Shown one piece after another: positions 7,289 through 13,740 of a stretch of 17,483 nucleotides of DNA. The DNA comes from CAZVNZ01 sp964628515 (GTDB lineage: Bacteria; Bacillota; Clostridia; Christensenellales; Christensenellaceae), in assembly GCA_964628515.1 (NCBI GenBank), contig CAZVNZ010000043.1:1-17483 (forward strand), in the 5' to 3' direction. The translations under genes and the position numbers were made by a program. Every line of letters begins with the position of its first letter. Positions within the stretch are counted from its first letter, which is position 1. Under the pieces are notes generated by a model. It was not told the origin of the DNA. It worked only from the letters and a program-made list of their open reading frames with translations, and did not search any database.

Positions 7289-8620
7289 TCACTCCTCAAA
7301 TAATTCGTGTGTGCCGTTCTGTAGCTTTATTTCCTCATCGCTCATTTTATAGCCTAACTTTTTTAGAAATTCGTATATTTCGTCAAGATTGTTGTTTTCT
7401 TCGTGTTTCGGTGCGCCACCTCTGTATTTGTCAATATAACATTCGTAATTGCTGTCAGTCATAACCCACGCCATCACCGCCATAAAGTTAAGTGGGTTTT
7501 CGTTGTATATCTCTTTTAGCCTTTTTCTCATTATTTCTAAATACTCTTTTTTCGAGCATTCTTCAAAAACAGGAGGGTTTAATTCGTAAAAGGCAAAAAT
7601 ATCTTCTCCAATGATGTTATTGTATCTGTTATAGCTTAACGTAGCATAAGTTACAAATTCTAAAATAGCATCGCTATGTTTTTTTGCTGCCCAAAATTCT
7701 TTCATAAAGTCCGCCCGCAATGTATATGCTATATCGGAGATTTCTTCTATTCTTTTTCTTTTTTCATCAATTATTTGTTGTGCCTGCTCTTTCTGCTCTG
7801 CTTGTATTTTTGCATCTTTATCAATCTCTTTGTGTTTAAATAATTCGATAAAGCTATCGTTTGTGCTATAATAATGTTTTCCTTGAATATCAATATCATC
7901 CACTTCGCTTATATTAAACTCTTTGCCGTATCTGCTCCAGCCTTGTATATACGTTGCATTTTTTTTGTTTGTTTCGTCAAGCTCCGCAATTCCAAGCTCT
8001 TTAAATTTTTCTGTAAACTCCGCTTTTTTAGCCTCCCACTTTTCTTTGCTTACAGCGTTTTCCAACTTCCACTTAAAATTATTAGTGCCAATGCTTTTAA
8101 GTACCTCATTTTTTAATGTAATATCTTTTATCTTTTCAAGCTCGGCATAGTCCATAAGGCTTGCGCCACGCTCTACCGTTTCCTTTAATACTTCTTTGTC
8201 AAGCTCCGCAAGCTTAACACGTCTGCGGATAGTGCTTTGGGAAAACCCTGTTTTTTCCGCAATTTCTTCTATGCTTTCCCCAAAGTCCATCATAAGTTGA
8301 AAGCCCTGCGCCTGCTCGTATATGGTGAGGTCGCTGCGTTGCATATTTTCAAGCAGCATTGTTTCTATTTGCTCTCTTTCGCTCATTTCCGCAACCACGC
8401 AAGGCACGGTGTCTAAACCTGCCTGCTTTGCCGCCGTTAAACGTCTATGCCCTATTATGCAAGTGTAGCCGGCATCGCTTTCCACTACCGTTAGGTTTTG
8501 TAATATGCCTTTGGCTTTTATACTTGCCGCTAATTCCTCTACGTCTCCTATTTCAAGCCTTGGGTTTTGTGGGTGCGGCTTGATTTCAGTTACTTTAATT
8601 TCTTTAATTTTGTTTTCCAT
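7289..8620 (-). CDS. ParB/Spo0J-like nuclease-domain protein
   Basis: 443 residues, ATG start with AAGGAG 11 bases upstream. The N-terminal ParB/sulfiredoxin-like fold (about 5-95) shows LAASIKAKGILQNLTVV, then GHRRLTAAKQAG (about 57-68, a variant of the GERR nucleotide-binding box) and ENMQRSDLTIYEQAQGF (about 91-107, the ENxQR box). An HTH follows at about 113-137 (SIEEIAEKTGFSQSTIRRRVKL). The remaining 300 residues are less familiar, with a charged helical stretch near 265-300 and an acidic end. In plasmids and chromosomes ParB is a CTP-dependent DNA clamp for partition. In phage early regions similar proteins occur without ParA, as here, and their role is unclear (replication, nicking or regulation). 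It shares an operon with the two-HTH protein. Confidence 0.85.
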   Translation of the reverse strand: MENKIKEIKVTEIKPHPQNPRLEIGDVEELAASIKAKGILQNLTVVESDAGYTCIIGHRRLTAAKQAGLDTVPCVVAEMSEREQIETMLLENMQRSDLTIYEQAQGFQLMMDFGESIEEIAEKTGFSQSTIRRRVKLAELDKEVLKETVERGASLMDYAELEKIKDITLKNEVLKSIGTNNFKWKLENAVSKEKWEAKKAEFTEKFKELGIAELDETNKKNATYIQGWSRYGKEFNISEVDDIDIQGKHYYSTNDSFIELFKHKEIDKDAKIQAEQKEQAQQIIDEKRKRIEEISDIAYTLRADFMKEFWAAKKHSDAILEFVTYATLSYNRYNNIIGEDIFAFYELNPPVFEECSKKEYLEIMRKRLKEIYNENPLNFMAVMAWVMTDSNYECYIDKYRGGAPKHEENNNLDEIYEFLKKLGYKMSDEEIKLQNGTHELFEE

Positions 8621-8641
8621 AGTTTTAAATACTCCTTTTTT

Positions 8642-8725
8642 TTAATCTTTCAAAAACGATATTACTAAAGTTGCTACACTAATCCCTATGGGTATCCACC
8701 AATACCACTCTATATATTTTTTCAT
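8642..8725 (-). CDS. 27-residue single-pass membrane peptide
   Basis: A very short frame starts at the ATG 8723-8725, 6 bases after GGGAG, and its start overlaps the stop of the upstream gene as ATGA, a classic coupling arrangement. The peptide is MKKYIEWYWWIPIGISVATL followed by VISFLKD: a basic N-terminus, an aromatic belt (W, Y, W, W) and about 16 hydrophobic residues ending with a charged tail. This is what a small one-helix membrane protein looks like, probably with its N-terminus in the cytoplasm. Function is unknown; small phage membrane peptides can act in superinfection exclusion or host inhibition. Coding status rests on the ribosome binding site and overlap. Confidence 0.55.
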   Translation of the reverse strand: MKKYIEWYWWIPIGISVATLVISFLKD

Positions 8726-9105
8726 TTTATACTCCCATAAGCCTCTGCAATTAACTCCGCAACAACTTCTTTAAGTTTTCCTGCGCTTACGCTGTGTAAT
8801 AGCATATAATATGCCATCACACATTTTTTAGATGCGTTTTTTAATTTAGATAGGGTTTTTTCACAATATGGGCGTGCGCTGTTTATATCTATGTATATAT
8901 CTAAGCCAAAGTAAAATATTATGTTTTTTGTTTCTTCCTCATTTCCCAGCATACTTAACTGCGTGTCCGGAGCTTTTGTAAACTCAATTTTGATTGGAAA
9001 CATTTGAACGTCTAATTTAAAATCTAAATTGTACTCCGTGCCTATATTTTTGCAGTTTGTTATTTGTTCTAATAAGTTATCTTTTAATTTTTCTGATTGT
9101 TCCAT
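8722..9105 (-). CDS. Hypothetical early phage protein
   Basis: 127 residues, starting 2 bases after the DUF3850 stop with GGAG inside that gene's end. I do not recognise the family. The N-terminal third is helical (MEQSEKLKDNLLEQITNCKN), the middle has alternating hydrophobic beta-like stretches (FKLDVQMFPIKIEFTK, NIIFYFGLDIYIDIN), and the last third is again helical (LSKLKNASKKCVMAYYMLLHSV, LKEVVAELIAEAYG). No transmembrane segment, signal peptide or metal-binding cluster is seen. Its stop codon overlaps the start of the 27-residue membrane peptide, so the two are probably made together. Confidence 0.65.
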   Translation of the reverse strand: MEQSEKLKDNLLEQITNCKNIGTEYNLDFKLDVQMFPIKIEFTKAPDTQLSMLGNEEETKNIIFYFGLDIYIDINSARPYCEKTLSKLKNASKKCVMAYYMLLHSVSAGKLKEVVAELIAEAYGSIK

Positions 9106-9107
9106 TG

Positions 9108-9374
9108 TTATAATTCTCCTTTTTCGCTTACTTCCCTAATTGACAGCGCCACCGTGCCTTCTTTTAACCCATATCCGCTAAGCACATATGTAATTTCATA
9201 TTCCTTTTGTTCTATTTCGTGAAAGATGTGCATCCCTATTTTATCTACAGAACGAAATTTTATATGGTCGCCCTTCTGATACCCTCTGTCATTGTTACGC
9301 AATTCAAATGTTTTTTCTTTGCTTACTACTGAATCGCAAAATTCTGTATTAATTTTTATATTATGTGTTTTCAT
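9108..9374 (-). CDS. DUF3850 domain protein (ASCH/PUA-like fold)
   Basis: 88 residues, ATG 6 bases after GAGAGG. The sequence follows the DUF3850 pattern along its whole length: an N-terminal HNIKINTEFCDSVVSKEKTFELRNNDRGYQKGDHIKFR, then a middle insert and YEITYVLSGYGLKEGTVALSIREV at the end. The family is common in phages and belongs to the PUA/ASCH-like folds, which bind RNA or modified nucleotides. The conserved KTFELRNNDRGYQ(K)GD segment is the likely ligand-binding loop. The actual activity is not known. It sits in the early block of short overlapping genes. Confidence 0.8.
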   Translation of the reverse strand: MKTHNIKINTEFCDSVVSKEKTFELRNNDRGYQKGDHIKFRSVDKIGMHIFHEIEQKEYEITYVLSGYGLKEGTVALSIREVSEKGEL

Positions 9375-9389
9375 AAATTACCTCTCTTT

Positions 9390-9854
9390 TTATTTATTTA
9401 TGTACTCATTTAACATCAGACCTTCTTGTTTTTTTTGCCTTTCCTCTCTATCCATTTTGTCAAAAATATTCTCTTCCGGTTTTTTATTGGTTGGATTAAG
9501 TTCTTCATTAAGTTCGTTTATTGTACCTTCCCAATTACTAATCATTTCCTTAATTCTGTTTCTGTACTGTTCAATAACAGAAATTTTGGGTGGAGCTTTT
9601 AAACTCTCAAAATATTCCAATCCACGATAATACGTATCTTCGTCAATTTCGCCAAACCCCCAACCTTCGTTAATTAACTCTTCGACCGTTTCATATTGCA
9701 AAAACCCTTTTTTCTCTTCTTTTATCTCTCTTGCCTGTTTAGCTTCCAATGCTTTTTTTGCATATGATTTCCATATTTTATTCAAATCTTTTACCATCAT
9801 TTCTGCTAACTCCAGTTCTTCGGAAATATCATCTTTTTTATCAGGTATTATCAT
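9390..9854 (-). CDS. Hypothetical charged helical phage protein
   Basis: 154 residues, starting with MIIPDKKDDISEELELAEMMVKDLNKIW; GGAGG lies 11 bases upstream. Family not recognised. It is very rich in Glu and Lys and mostly helical, with likely coiled-coil stretches at about 10-50 and 93-130. The central segment LQYETVEELINEGWGFGEIDEDTYYRGLEYFESLK is more ordered and contains aromatic residues. It ends in a charged tail (EERQKKQEGLMLNEYINK). There is no membrane segment or obvious catalytic motif. It lies between DUF3850 and the PD-(D/E)XK-like gene. Confidence 0.62.
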   Translation of the reverse strand: MIIPDKKDDISEELELAEMMVKDLNKIWKSYAKKALEAKQAREIKEEKKGFLQYETVEELINEGWGFGEIDEDTYYRGLEYFESLKAPPKISVIEQYRNRIKEMISNWEGTINELNEELNPTNKKPEENIFDKMDREERQKKQEGLMLNEYINK

Positions 9855-9911
9855 TTTTTGTTATTCCTCCATCAGCTTCGCATTGTCGTTGGGTTTTCAT
9901 ATTGTGTGTTT

Positions 9912-10391
9912 TTATAATTCTCCTCTAATTTTTGTTTTAACAACATCACGCATAGCGGATCTAAACATCATCAACAACATCTCGCTTGTAGCTTTTGTTC
10001 TGTCCTGCCTTTTTGCGTTTTTCTTTACATAAATTTCTTCTCTCTCGTTCATAACAATAACCCCGACTTTGTAATTTATTAGCTTTTCCACCTCGTTGTA
10101 AACCTCTTCCGGCATTACATAATAATTTAAGTCGCCTATTAAATTGTGCCCGTTTTTGCTTTTGAAATCTGCCACCGAGGATTTTATTTCATAACAATAA
10201 AAGTCCCCTTTTTCAATTCCGGATACGCTGTTGTTAGTGGGTTTAAATCTCATATAATCTACCCTTATAGTCTTGCTTGTGGCATAATCAAAAGTTACTT
10301 CTTTAGCTAAGTAAATGCGTGGGTCATTGTGCTTGTTTATATGTTCTTCGAGCAACTCGGATAGTAGTGCTGTAATCTCTTTTCTATTCAT
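9912..10391 (-). CDS. PD-(D/E)XK-like nuclease-fold protein (MmcB-like)
   Basis: 159 residues from the ATG at 10389-10391, two bases after the previous gene's stop; a TTG two codons upstream (TTGA overlap) is an alternative. The core shows TIRVDYMRF with D45, then FYCYEIKSSVADFKS with E68 and K70, and NGHNLIGDLNYYVMPEEVY. D followed by ExK is the active-site pattern of the PD-(D/E)XK nuclease superfamily, and the EIKSS...DF...GD.NYY.MP pattern resembles the MmcB DNA-repair family and related phage proteins. It may cut or process DNA during replication or repair. No partner domain is present. Family-level confidence is moderate; activity is inferred. Confidence 0.66.
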   Translation of the reverse strand: MNRKEITALLSELLEEHINKHNDPRIYLAKEVTFDYATSKTIRVDYMRFKPTNNSVSGIEKGDFYCYEIKSSVADFKSKNGHNLIGDLNYYVMPEEVYNEVEKLINYKVGVIVMNEREEIYVKKNAKRQDRTKATSEMLLMMFRSAMRDVVKTKIRGEL

Positions 10392-10393
10392 AC

Positions 10394-10825
10394 TCAACCC
10401 CCACCTTTCAACATATTTTTTAACATTTCTATTTGTGCCTCAAGCTCTGTAATGCGTTTTTTTAGCTTAACCTTGTCGCCGGATTTGTCAAACCACTTTC
10501 GCATTTCCTCCGCCAGCGGAGTGTATAATTCTCCGTTGGGTTTTTGATGCACTCCATAGAGCATTAGTCCGCACGTTTGCGGATTGATGTTTATTTCTTT
10601 GGCTACCAAATCTATGACAGCCTGTGCCGATTTCCATCGTTTGTCAAATAGCGCCGTGTTTCTGTCTTTAAGTCTGCACATATTTATATATTCCTGCGTT
10701 GTATATGTTCTGTCCTCAATCTTGTTGTAATATTCCTGCGGTCTATCCCAATCGCTATATGGGACTTTTATTCCGCTTTCCGATATTGTATATTCTGTTT
10801 TCTCTATATTTTCAAAAATATCCAT
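10394..10825 (-). CDS. Hypothetical early phage protein with C-terminal coiled coil
   Basis: 143 residues from the ATG at 10823-10825, two bases after the preceding stop. Family not recognised. The N-terminal part contains VPYSDWDRPQEYYNKIEDRTYTTQEYINMCRLKDRN, the middle SAQAVIDLVAKEININPQTCGLMLYGVHQKPNGELYTPLAEEMRKWF, and the last 28 residues (KVKLKKRITELEAQIEMLKNMLKGGG) are a clear short coiled coil with heptad-spaced I/L, so it probably forms oligomers. Its start junction is identical over 15 bases to the start junction of the following gene (TGGGGGTTGAGTATG), suggesting a shared coupling signal. Confidence 0.65.
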   Translation of the reverse strand: MDIFENIEKTEYTISESGIKVPYSDWDRPQEYYNKIEDRTYTTQEYINMCRLKDRNTALFDKRWKSAQAVIDLVAKEININPQTCGLMLYGVHQKPNGELYTPLAEEMRKWFDKSGDKVKLKKRITELEAQIEMLKNMLKGGG

Positions 10826-10827
10826 AC

Positions 10828-11391
10828 TCAACCCCCAAACAAGCTAATCTGCCCCGGAGCGGTCGCCCCTGCTTTCTTATACCCCTTGCAGGTAGCAAAG
10901 TGGGGCACAAACCCGGAGCCGTCTGCGTGCCAACCTTTTTTTACAATATCGCACCGCACTACCTCTCCGCCCACAGTCAACACGCTATCCTTGCCGCCCG
11001 TCTCGTTTTTCTTATAAAAAACAGGCTCTACATTAACGGGCATCAGCTTGTTGCCTTTCGTTTTAATAAATGATATATCCTCTCCGCACACCTTACACTT
11101 AGTAGTTTTTTCGGCCTGCTCTTTTTTCTTGCAATCGTTAAGCAAATGCTTGTCGCACGTCATATAATGCGGTATGTACCCTACGCAACTTCCTTGTAGG
11201 AATACAAACCCACGCACAATCCTGCCTGTTGATGTCAGTATACGGGCATCACCATTTGTGTCCTCCTCGTAATATACCGCCTGGGGATTCACCGGCAGGC
11301 ACTTGCGTTTAATATCGTCGTTAAAATATGGTTGGAACATTATAGGCTTTCCGCAAGCTTTGCATTTTACCGCTTTATTAAAGTTTTCCAT
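10828..11391 (-). CDS. Duplicated zinc-finger protein with C-terminal clamp-binding-like motif
   Basis: 187 residues, ATG behind AAGGTG within the end of the upstream gene. It consists of two copies of one domain: C10-C13...H75-C79 and C99-C102...H164-C168, each with a CxxCG knuckle, a LPVNPQAVYY / MPVNVEPVFY strand, a GRIVRG / GEVVRC turn and a YIPHYMTC / FVPHFATC end. CxxC plus HxxxC suggests one zinc per domain. The protein ends QISLFGG, which matches the QLxLF-type motif by which replication proteins dock on the sliding clamp. An N-terminal or internal enzyme domain is not visible. A role in DNA replication or repair is plausible but inferred from the motif and the early-region position. 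Confidence 0.68.
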   Translation of the reverse strand: MENFNKAVKCKACGKPIMFQPYFNDDIKRKCLPVNPQAVYYEEDTNGDARILTSTGRIVRGFVFLQGSCVGYIPHYMTCDKHLLNDCKKKEQAEKTTKCKVCGEDISFIKTKGNKLMPVNVEPVFYKKNETGGKDSVLTVGGEVVRCDIVKKGWHADGSGFVPHFATCKGYKKAGATAPGQISLFGG

Positions 11392-11393
11392 AA

Positions 11394-11837
11394 TTACACC
11401 TTCTTTTTATTGATTTTAAAATGGTTTCTGTTTCTCCAGCTGCGCACCGCCGAGGTGCTCACTCCCAACTCTGTTGCAATTTCTGTGTCTGTTAATCCTG
11501 AGTTGTACTGCTCCAAATATCTTGCGTGGCTTGTGTTTTTTGTTTTCTTTCCATACCCCTTTTTCCTAAGCCAAACCCCTACACAGCTATCGCAAACACC
11601 TAACTCCCGGGCCATCTCTTTAATGCTTTTGCCCTGCCTATATAGCTGTTCTTTCCGCTCCTCTAAGGCAGGGTCTCTTATAGCTTTAACTTTTGGGGGA
11701 TGCTCTTTTGCGTTCAAACCCAAGATTTTTAGAATTTCTTTGCGTGTTAGTAATGTCAGTTCGCAAAGTATTTCTATTTGTTGTTTTTTATGTTTGCAAT
11801 GCTTGTATAAATCAATAATCTCTTCATTGCTGTACAT
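11394..11837 (-). CDS. Phage protein with three HTH-like units
   Basis: 147 residues. The start overlaps the DUF3846 gene by 14 bases. Three helix-turn-helix-like segments are visible: EEIIDLYKHCKHKKQQIEILCELTLLTRKEILKILGL (about 5-41), RKEQLYRQGKSIKEMARELGVCDSCVGVWLRKKGY (about 61-95) and YLEQYNSGLTDTEIATELGVSTSAVRSWRNRNHF (about 107-140). The last two resemble each other and the HTH units of the gene at 6597-7283. The protein ends in a basic KINKKKV tail. Such homeodomain-like HTH repeats occur in small phage DNA-binding proteins of unknown role. DNA binding is likely; targets are unknown. Confidence 0.68.
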   Translation of the reverse strand: MYSNEEIIDLYKHCKHKKQQIEILCELTLLTRKEILKILGLNAKEHPPKVKAIRDPALEERKEQLYRQGKSIKEMARELGVCDSCVGVWLRKKGYGKKTKNTSHARYLEQYNSGLTDTEIATELGVSTSAVRSWRNRNHFKINKKKV

Positions 11838-12138
11838 AATCTTCTATATGCTCCAATATCTCCATTAAATCTTGATGCGTGAAAGGGGTTATAAATTCAT
11901 TGCCTATTTTTTTGCCTGCAATAACAACCGTGCCGTAAGTTTGTATGCTCTTTATTTTGATATTTTCGTCAAGCTGTTTGTCCTTGCCGGCAATGTCTTG
12001 TATTACTACAACTTTGTTGTTGATTGGGATAACCTCTATATATCCGCCCACAATGGCAAGTAATTCCTCTAATGTGTTTTCTATATATTTGTACTCGCTG
12101 CCCCGTCCGGGCTCTTTTATTATTACTCTAATTTTCAT
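11824..12138 (-). CDS. DUF3846 domain protein
   Basis: 104 residues from the ATG at 12136-12138 (MKIRVIIKEPG); the longer frame to 12180 would re-read the upstream gene and is rejected. The sequence follows the DUF3846 pattern: a beta strand MKIRVIIKEPGRGSEYKYIENTLEELLAIVGGYIEVIPINNKVVVIQDIAGKDKQLDENIKI, then GTVVIAGKKIGNEFITPFTHQDLMEILEHIEDYV. The VGGYIEV motif (about 32-38) is typical. The family is widespread in phages and plasmids of Gram-positive bacteria and actinobacteria; its biochemical role is unknown. It overlaps both neighbours by 11-14 bases, so the trio is translationally coupled. Confidence 0.78.
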   Translation of the reverse strand: MKIRVIIKEPGRGSEYKYIENTLEELLAIVGGYIEVIPINNKVVVIQDIAGKDKQLDENIKIKSIQTYGTVVIAGKKIGNEFITPFTHQDLMEILEHIEDYVQQ

Positions 12139-12367
12139 AGTCCTGCCCCACTTTTCCGCCCCATATAAAGCCCTCGTCATCTTTCATTGTTTCGCACCTC
12201 TCCATATCCGCATCGGAGATTTTGCAATGAGTTTTGGCTAAATCCACCAAGGCGGATATTATTATTAGTAAGTCGTGCTTTGTGCCGGATTTAAAATCAA
12301 AGTCGTAAGCTGCTCCTGTTTTGGTTATTGTTAATATTGGTGTTGTTTGGGTTTTAAATATAAACAT
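12128..12367 (-). CDS. Small hypothetical phage protein
   Basis: 79 residues, ATG 8 bases after GGGAGGT. Family not recognised. The first half has alternating beta-like stretches (FIFKTQTTPILTITKTGAAYDFDFKSG) followed by a hydrophobic helix HDLLIIISALVDLAKTHC. That helix is too short and too flanked by charge to be a confident membrane span. The C-terminus is acidic (DMERCETMKDDEGFIWGGKVGQDYEN). The stop overlaps the start of the DUF3846 gene by 11 bases. Confidence 0.6.
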   Translation of the reverse strand: MFIFKTQTTPILTITKTGAAYDFDFKSGTKHDLLIIISALVDLAKTHCKISDADMERCETMKDDEGFIWGGKVGQDYEN

Positions 12368-12373
12368 TGGGGG

Positions 12374-12484
12374 TTACCTCCCTAATCCTTTAAATATTTT
12401 GTATATAAACATGCGTATGCGCTGCCTTGGTATCTCGTTTGCTTCCCTTAACGCTATAAAGTGTATGTTTTTAAAAAGAATCAT
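12374..12484 (-). CDS. 36-residue basic peptide, tentative
   Basis: From the ATG at 12482-12484, with AAGGGG 7 bases upstream, a frame encodes MILFKNIHFIALREANEIPR followed by QRIRMFIYKIFKGLGR. It is basic and short. Its stop codon lies within the ribosome binding site of the next gene. A longer version starting at 12577 overlaps the excisionase-like gene and is unlikely. The good ribosome binding site and tight packing support translation, but there is no family evidence. Confidence 0.4.
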   Translation of the reverse strand: MILFKNIHFIALREANEIPRQRIRMFIYKIFKGLGR

Positions 12485-12500
12485 ATCTAAGCCCCTTTTA

Positions 12501-12686
12501 TTAATACTTATTAGCTTTAAGATTCTCTCTTTCTTCCCATTTAGGATACTTATCCATATCCACATACACACACCCACCTATCTTTATACACGGCAGTGGG
12601 TCCTCCGCCCTGTGTCTGTACCTGTCAAATGTATTCCTCTTCATATCCGTCATTTCTAAAAATCGTGGCAATCTTATTCTTTTCAT
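12501..12686 (-). CDS. Small MerR-like HTH protein, possible excisionase
   Basis: 61 residues, ATG 9 bases after AAAGGAG. The sequence RLPRFLEMTDMKRNTFDRYRHRAEDPLPCIKIGGCVYVDMDKYPKWEE has the form of winged HTH proteins of the excisionase/MerR-like group: a recognition helix followed by PLPCIKIGGCVYVD, a beta-hairpin wing. Such proteins control excision direction with a tyrosine integrase or regulate early genes. It lies in the lytic operon, apart from the integrase gene, which would let it be made only after induction. Excisionase function is inferred from size and fold only. Confidence 0.55.
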   Translation of the reverse strand: MKRIRLPRFLEMTDMKRNTFDRYRHRAEDPLPCIKIGGCVYVDMDKYPKWEERENLKANKY

Positions 12687-12770
12687 TGGTTTATACTCCT
12701 TTCTTTAATTTGTGTTATAATCCTTAAAATTTGTATTGGATTCTTGCCGATTACGATGCCGATATTGCTA

Positions 12771-12962
12771 TTAATATGATTTCTCCATAAATATACATTC
12801 CTTAATATATTCCTTTGTATCACAGTCTACACACGGCTTACTATTGTATGGGCACTTTACGTGTTCTTTTTTTCTTGGTTCATATCCCCATTGAAAACAG
12901 ATGTTGCAACAACATATATCGCAATTTTTATTTGCTATTTTTACTCCATTTTTTTCTTCCAT
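12771..12962 (-). CDS. Small cysteine-rich zinc-binding protein
   Basis: 63 residues, ATG 8 bases after AAAGGAG. It carries ten cysteines in the patterns CDICCCNIC, KCPYNSKPCVDC and KEC, which probably bind one or two metal ions. There is no membrane span or signal peptide, so it is likely cytoplasmic. Family not recognised; Cys-rich small proteins of this kind are frequent in early regions of Clostridia phages. It is separated by about 80 bases from the following excisionase-like gene, and by about 50 bases from the preceding ImmA-like gene. Confidence 0.6.
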   Translation of the reverse strand: MEEKNGVKIANKNCDICCCNICFQWGYEPRKKEHVKCPYNSKPCVDCDTKEYIKECIFMEKSY

Positions 12963-13012
12963 CTTTTATTCTCCTTTCATTTTTAAATTTATAAATTGAC
13001 TGTGTTGTTTAA

Positions 13013-13315
13013 TCAGTCGCAGGCAGTGCCCTCTCCCAAACAAAGAAAAGTAAGTAGTTCCTTGTTTTCATTGAGGGTTTGGTACATACCAAGTGCAAGG
13101 GTGTTTATCATTCCCTCGTTTTCCGTTTCTTTATAATCCGCTAATATACTGTGTATTATTTCGTGCAATAAAGTTATCCTTTGCAATTCTTTGTGTACAT
13201 CTTCTTTAATCGCTATTTCTTGTGTCCTAAATTTTGTATATCCTATTTCCTCATCGTTGCTTAATTCCTTTTTAAATTCTACGCTGTACGTTCTTCCCAG
13301 TATTTTTATTACCAC
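13013..13315 (-). CDS. ImmA/IrrE-like small zinc metallopeptidase
   Basis: 100 residues, GTG start 8 bases after AAGGAG, overlapping nothing but using a ribosome binding site at the end of the broken XRE gene. It has the zinc-protease motif HEIIH (51-55) in a helix RITLLHEIIHSILADY and a candidate third ligand E67 in TENEGMINTLALGMYQ. ImmA-type proteins cleave phage or ICE repressors of the XRE type to start induction. The protein is shorter than typical ImmA (usually 130-200 residues), so it may be a minimal version or a different M-type peptidase. Its position next to XRE genes supports the repressor link. Confidence 0.68.
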   Translation of the reverse strand: MVIKILGRTYSVEFKKELSNDEEIGYTKFRTQEIAIKEDVHKELQRITLLHEIIHSILADYKETENEGMINTLALGMYQTLNENKELLTFLCLGEGTACD

Positions 13316-13318
13316 CGC

Positions 13319-13528
13319 TTATACTCCTTTTGGGTGTGTAGTTCTTATAAATAACTCATCAACCGTACATTCTAATGCTTCTGCTATTTATAACGCATTT
13401 TTTACAGAGGGTACCGCAATCCCCGTTTCAACCGTTGCCAAAAACACCCTTGATAACCCTGCTTTTTGCGAAAGCTCCTCTTGCGTCAAATTTTTTAGTT
13501 TTCTGTGTTCTTTAATTGTGTTTTTCAA
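13319..13528 (-). pseudogene. XRE-family HTH regulator interrupted by an in-frame stop
   Basis: A TTG start (13526-13528) follows AAGGAG by 8 bases and overlaps the upstream gene's stop as TTGA. The frame reads MKNTIKEHRKLKNLTQEELS, then QKAGLSRVFLATVETGIAVP, then SVKNAL, a TAA at 13388-13390 (codon 47), then IAEALECTVDELFIRTTHPKGV and a normal stop. Together these form a complete XRE domain; the TAA replaces a codon where the family usually has Lys, a one-base change from AAA. The truncated product would keep the HTH core but lose the last helix. A sequencing error or a stop-tolerant product cannot be excluded. Confidence 0.75.
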
Positions 13529-13728
13529 TGTTTATGCTCCTTTACAATCTGCAACAATTCATCTACTGTACAGTTGAAAATTTTAGACATATTTATTAAA
13601 GTGTTAGCTTTTGGCAAATTTGTACCAACTTCCCACATAGATACAGTTGTTGATTTCACACCTAACATTTTTGCAAGTTCTCTTTGGCTCAATGTAGCCT
13701 CTATTCTCTTTTGTTTTATTGCATTCAT
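13525..13728 (-). CDS. Cro-like XRE-family regulator, first lytic gene
   Basis: 67 residues, ATG 7 bases after GAGG. It is a single XRE helix-turn-helix domain: KQKRIEATLSQRELAKMLGVKSTTVSMWEVGTNLPKANTLINMSKIFNCTVDELLQIV. Its recognition helix (STTVSMWEVGTNLPK) closely resembles that of the divergent repressor (ASTVSMWENGSNKPE), so the two probably bind the same operators, the usual Cro/CI relationship. It is the first gene behind the strong leftward promoter. Expected role: repress the repressor promoter after induction and tune the lytic operon. Confidence 0.82.
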   Translation of the reverse strand: MNAIKQKRIEATLSQRELAKMLGVKSTTVSMWEVGTNLPKANTLINMSKIFNCTVDELLQIVKEHKH

Positions 13729-13740
13729 TGTTTTTCCTCA

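Noticed and set aside
9841..9900. 19-codon frame starting MKTQRQCEADGG in the gap before the PD-(D/E)XK-like gene's downstream neighbour
   Set aside because: No ribosome binding site at usable spacing and no coupling overlap; likely chance.
12485..12577. Upstream extension of the 36-residue basic peptide
   Set aside because: It overlaps the excisionase-like gene in another frame, and the internal ATG has the better ribosome binding site.
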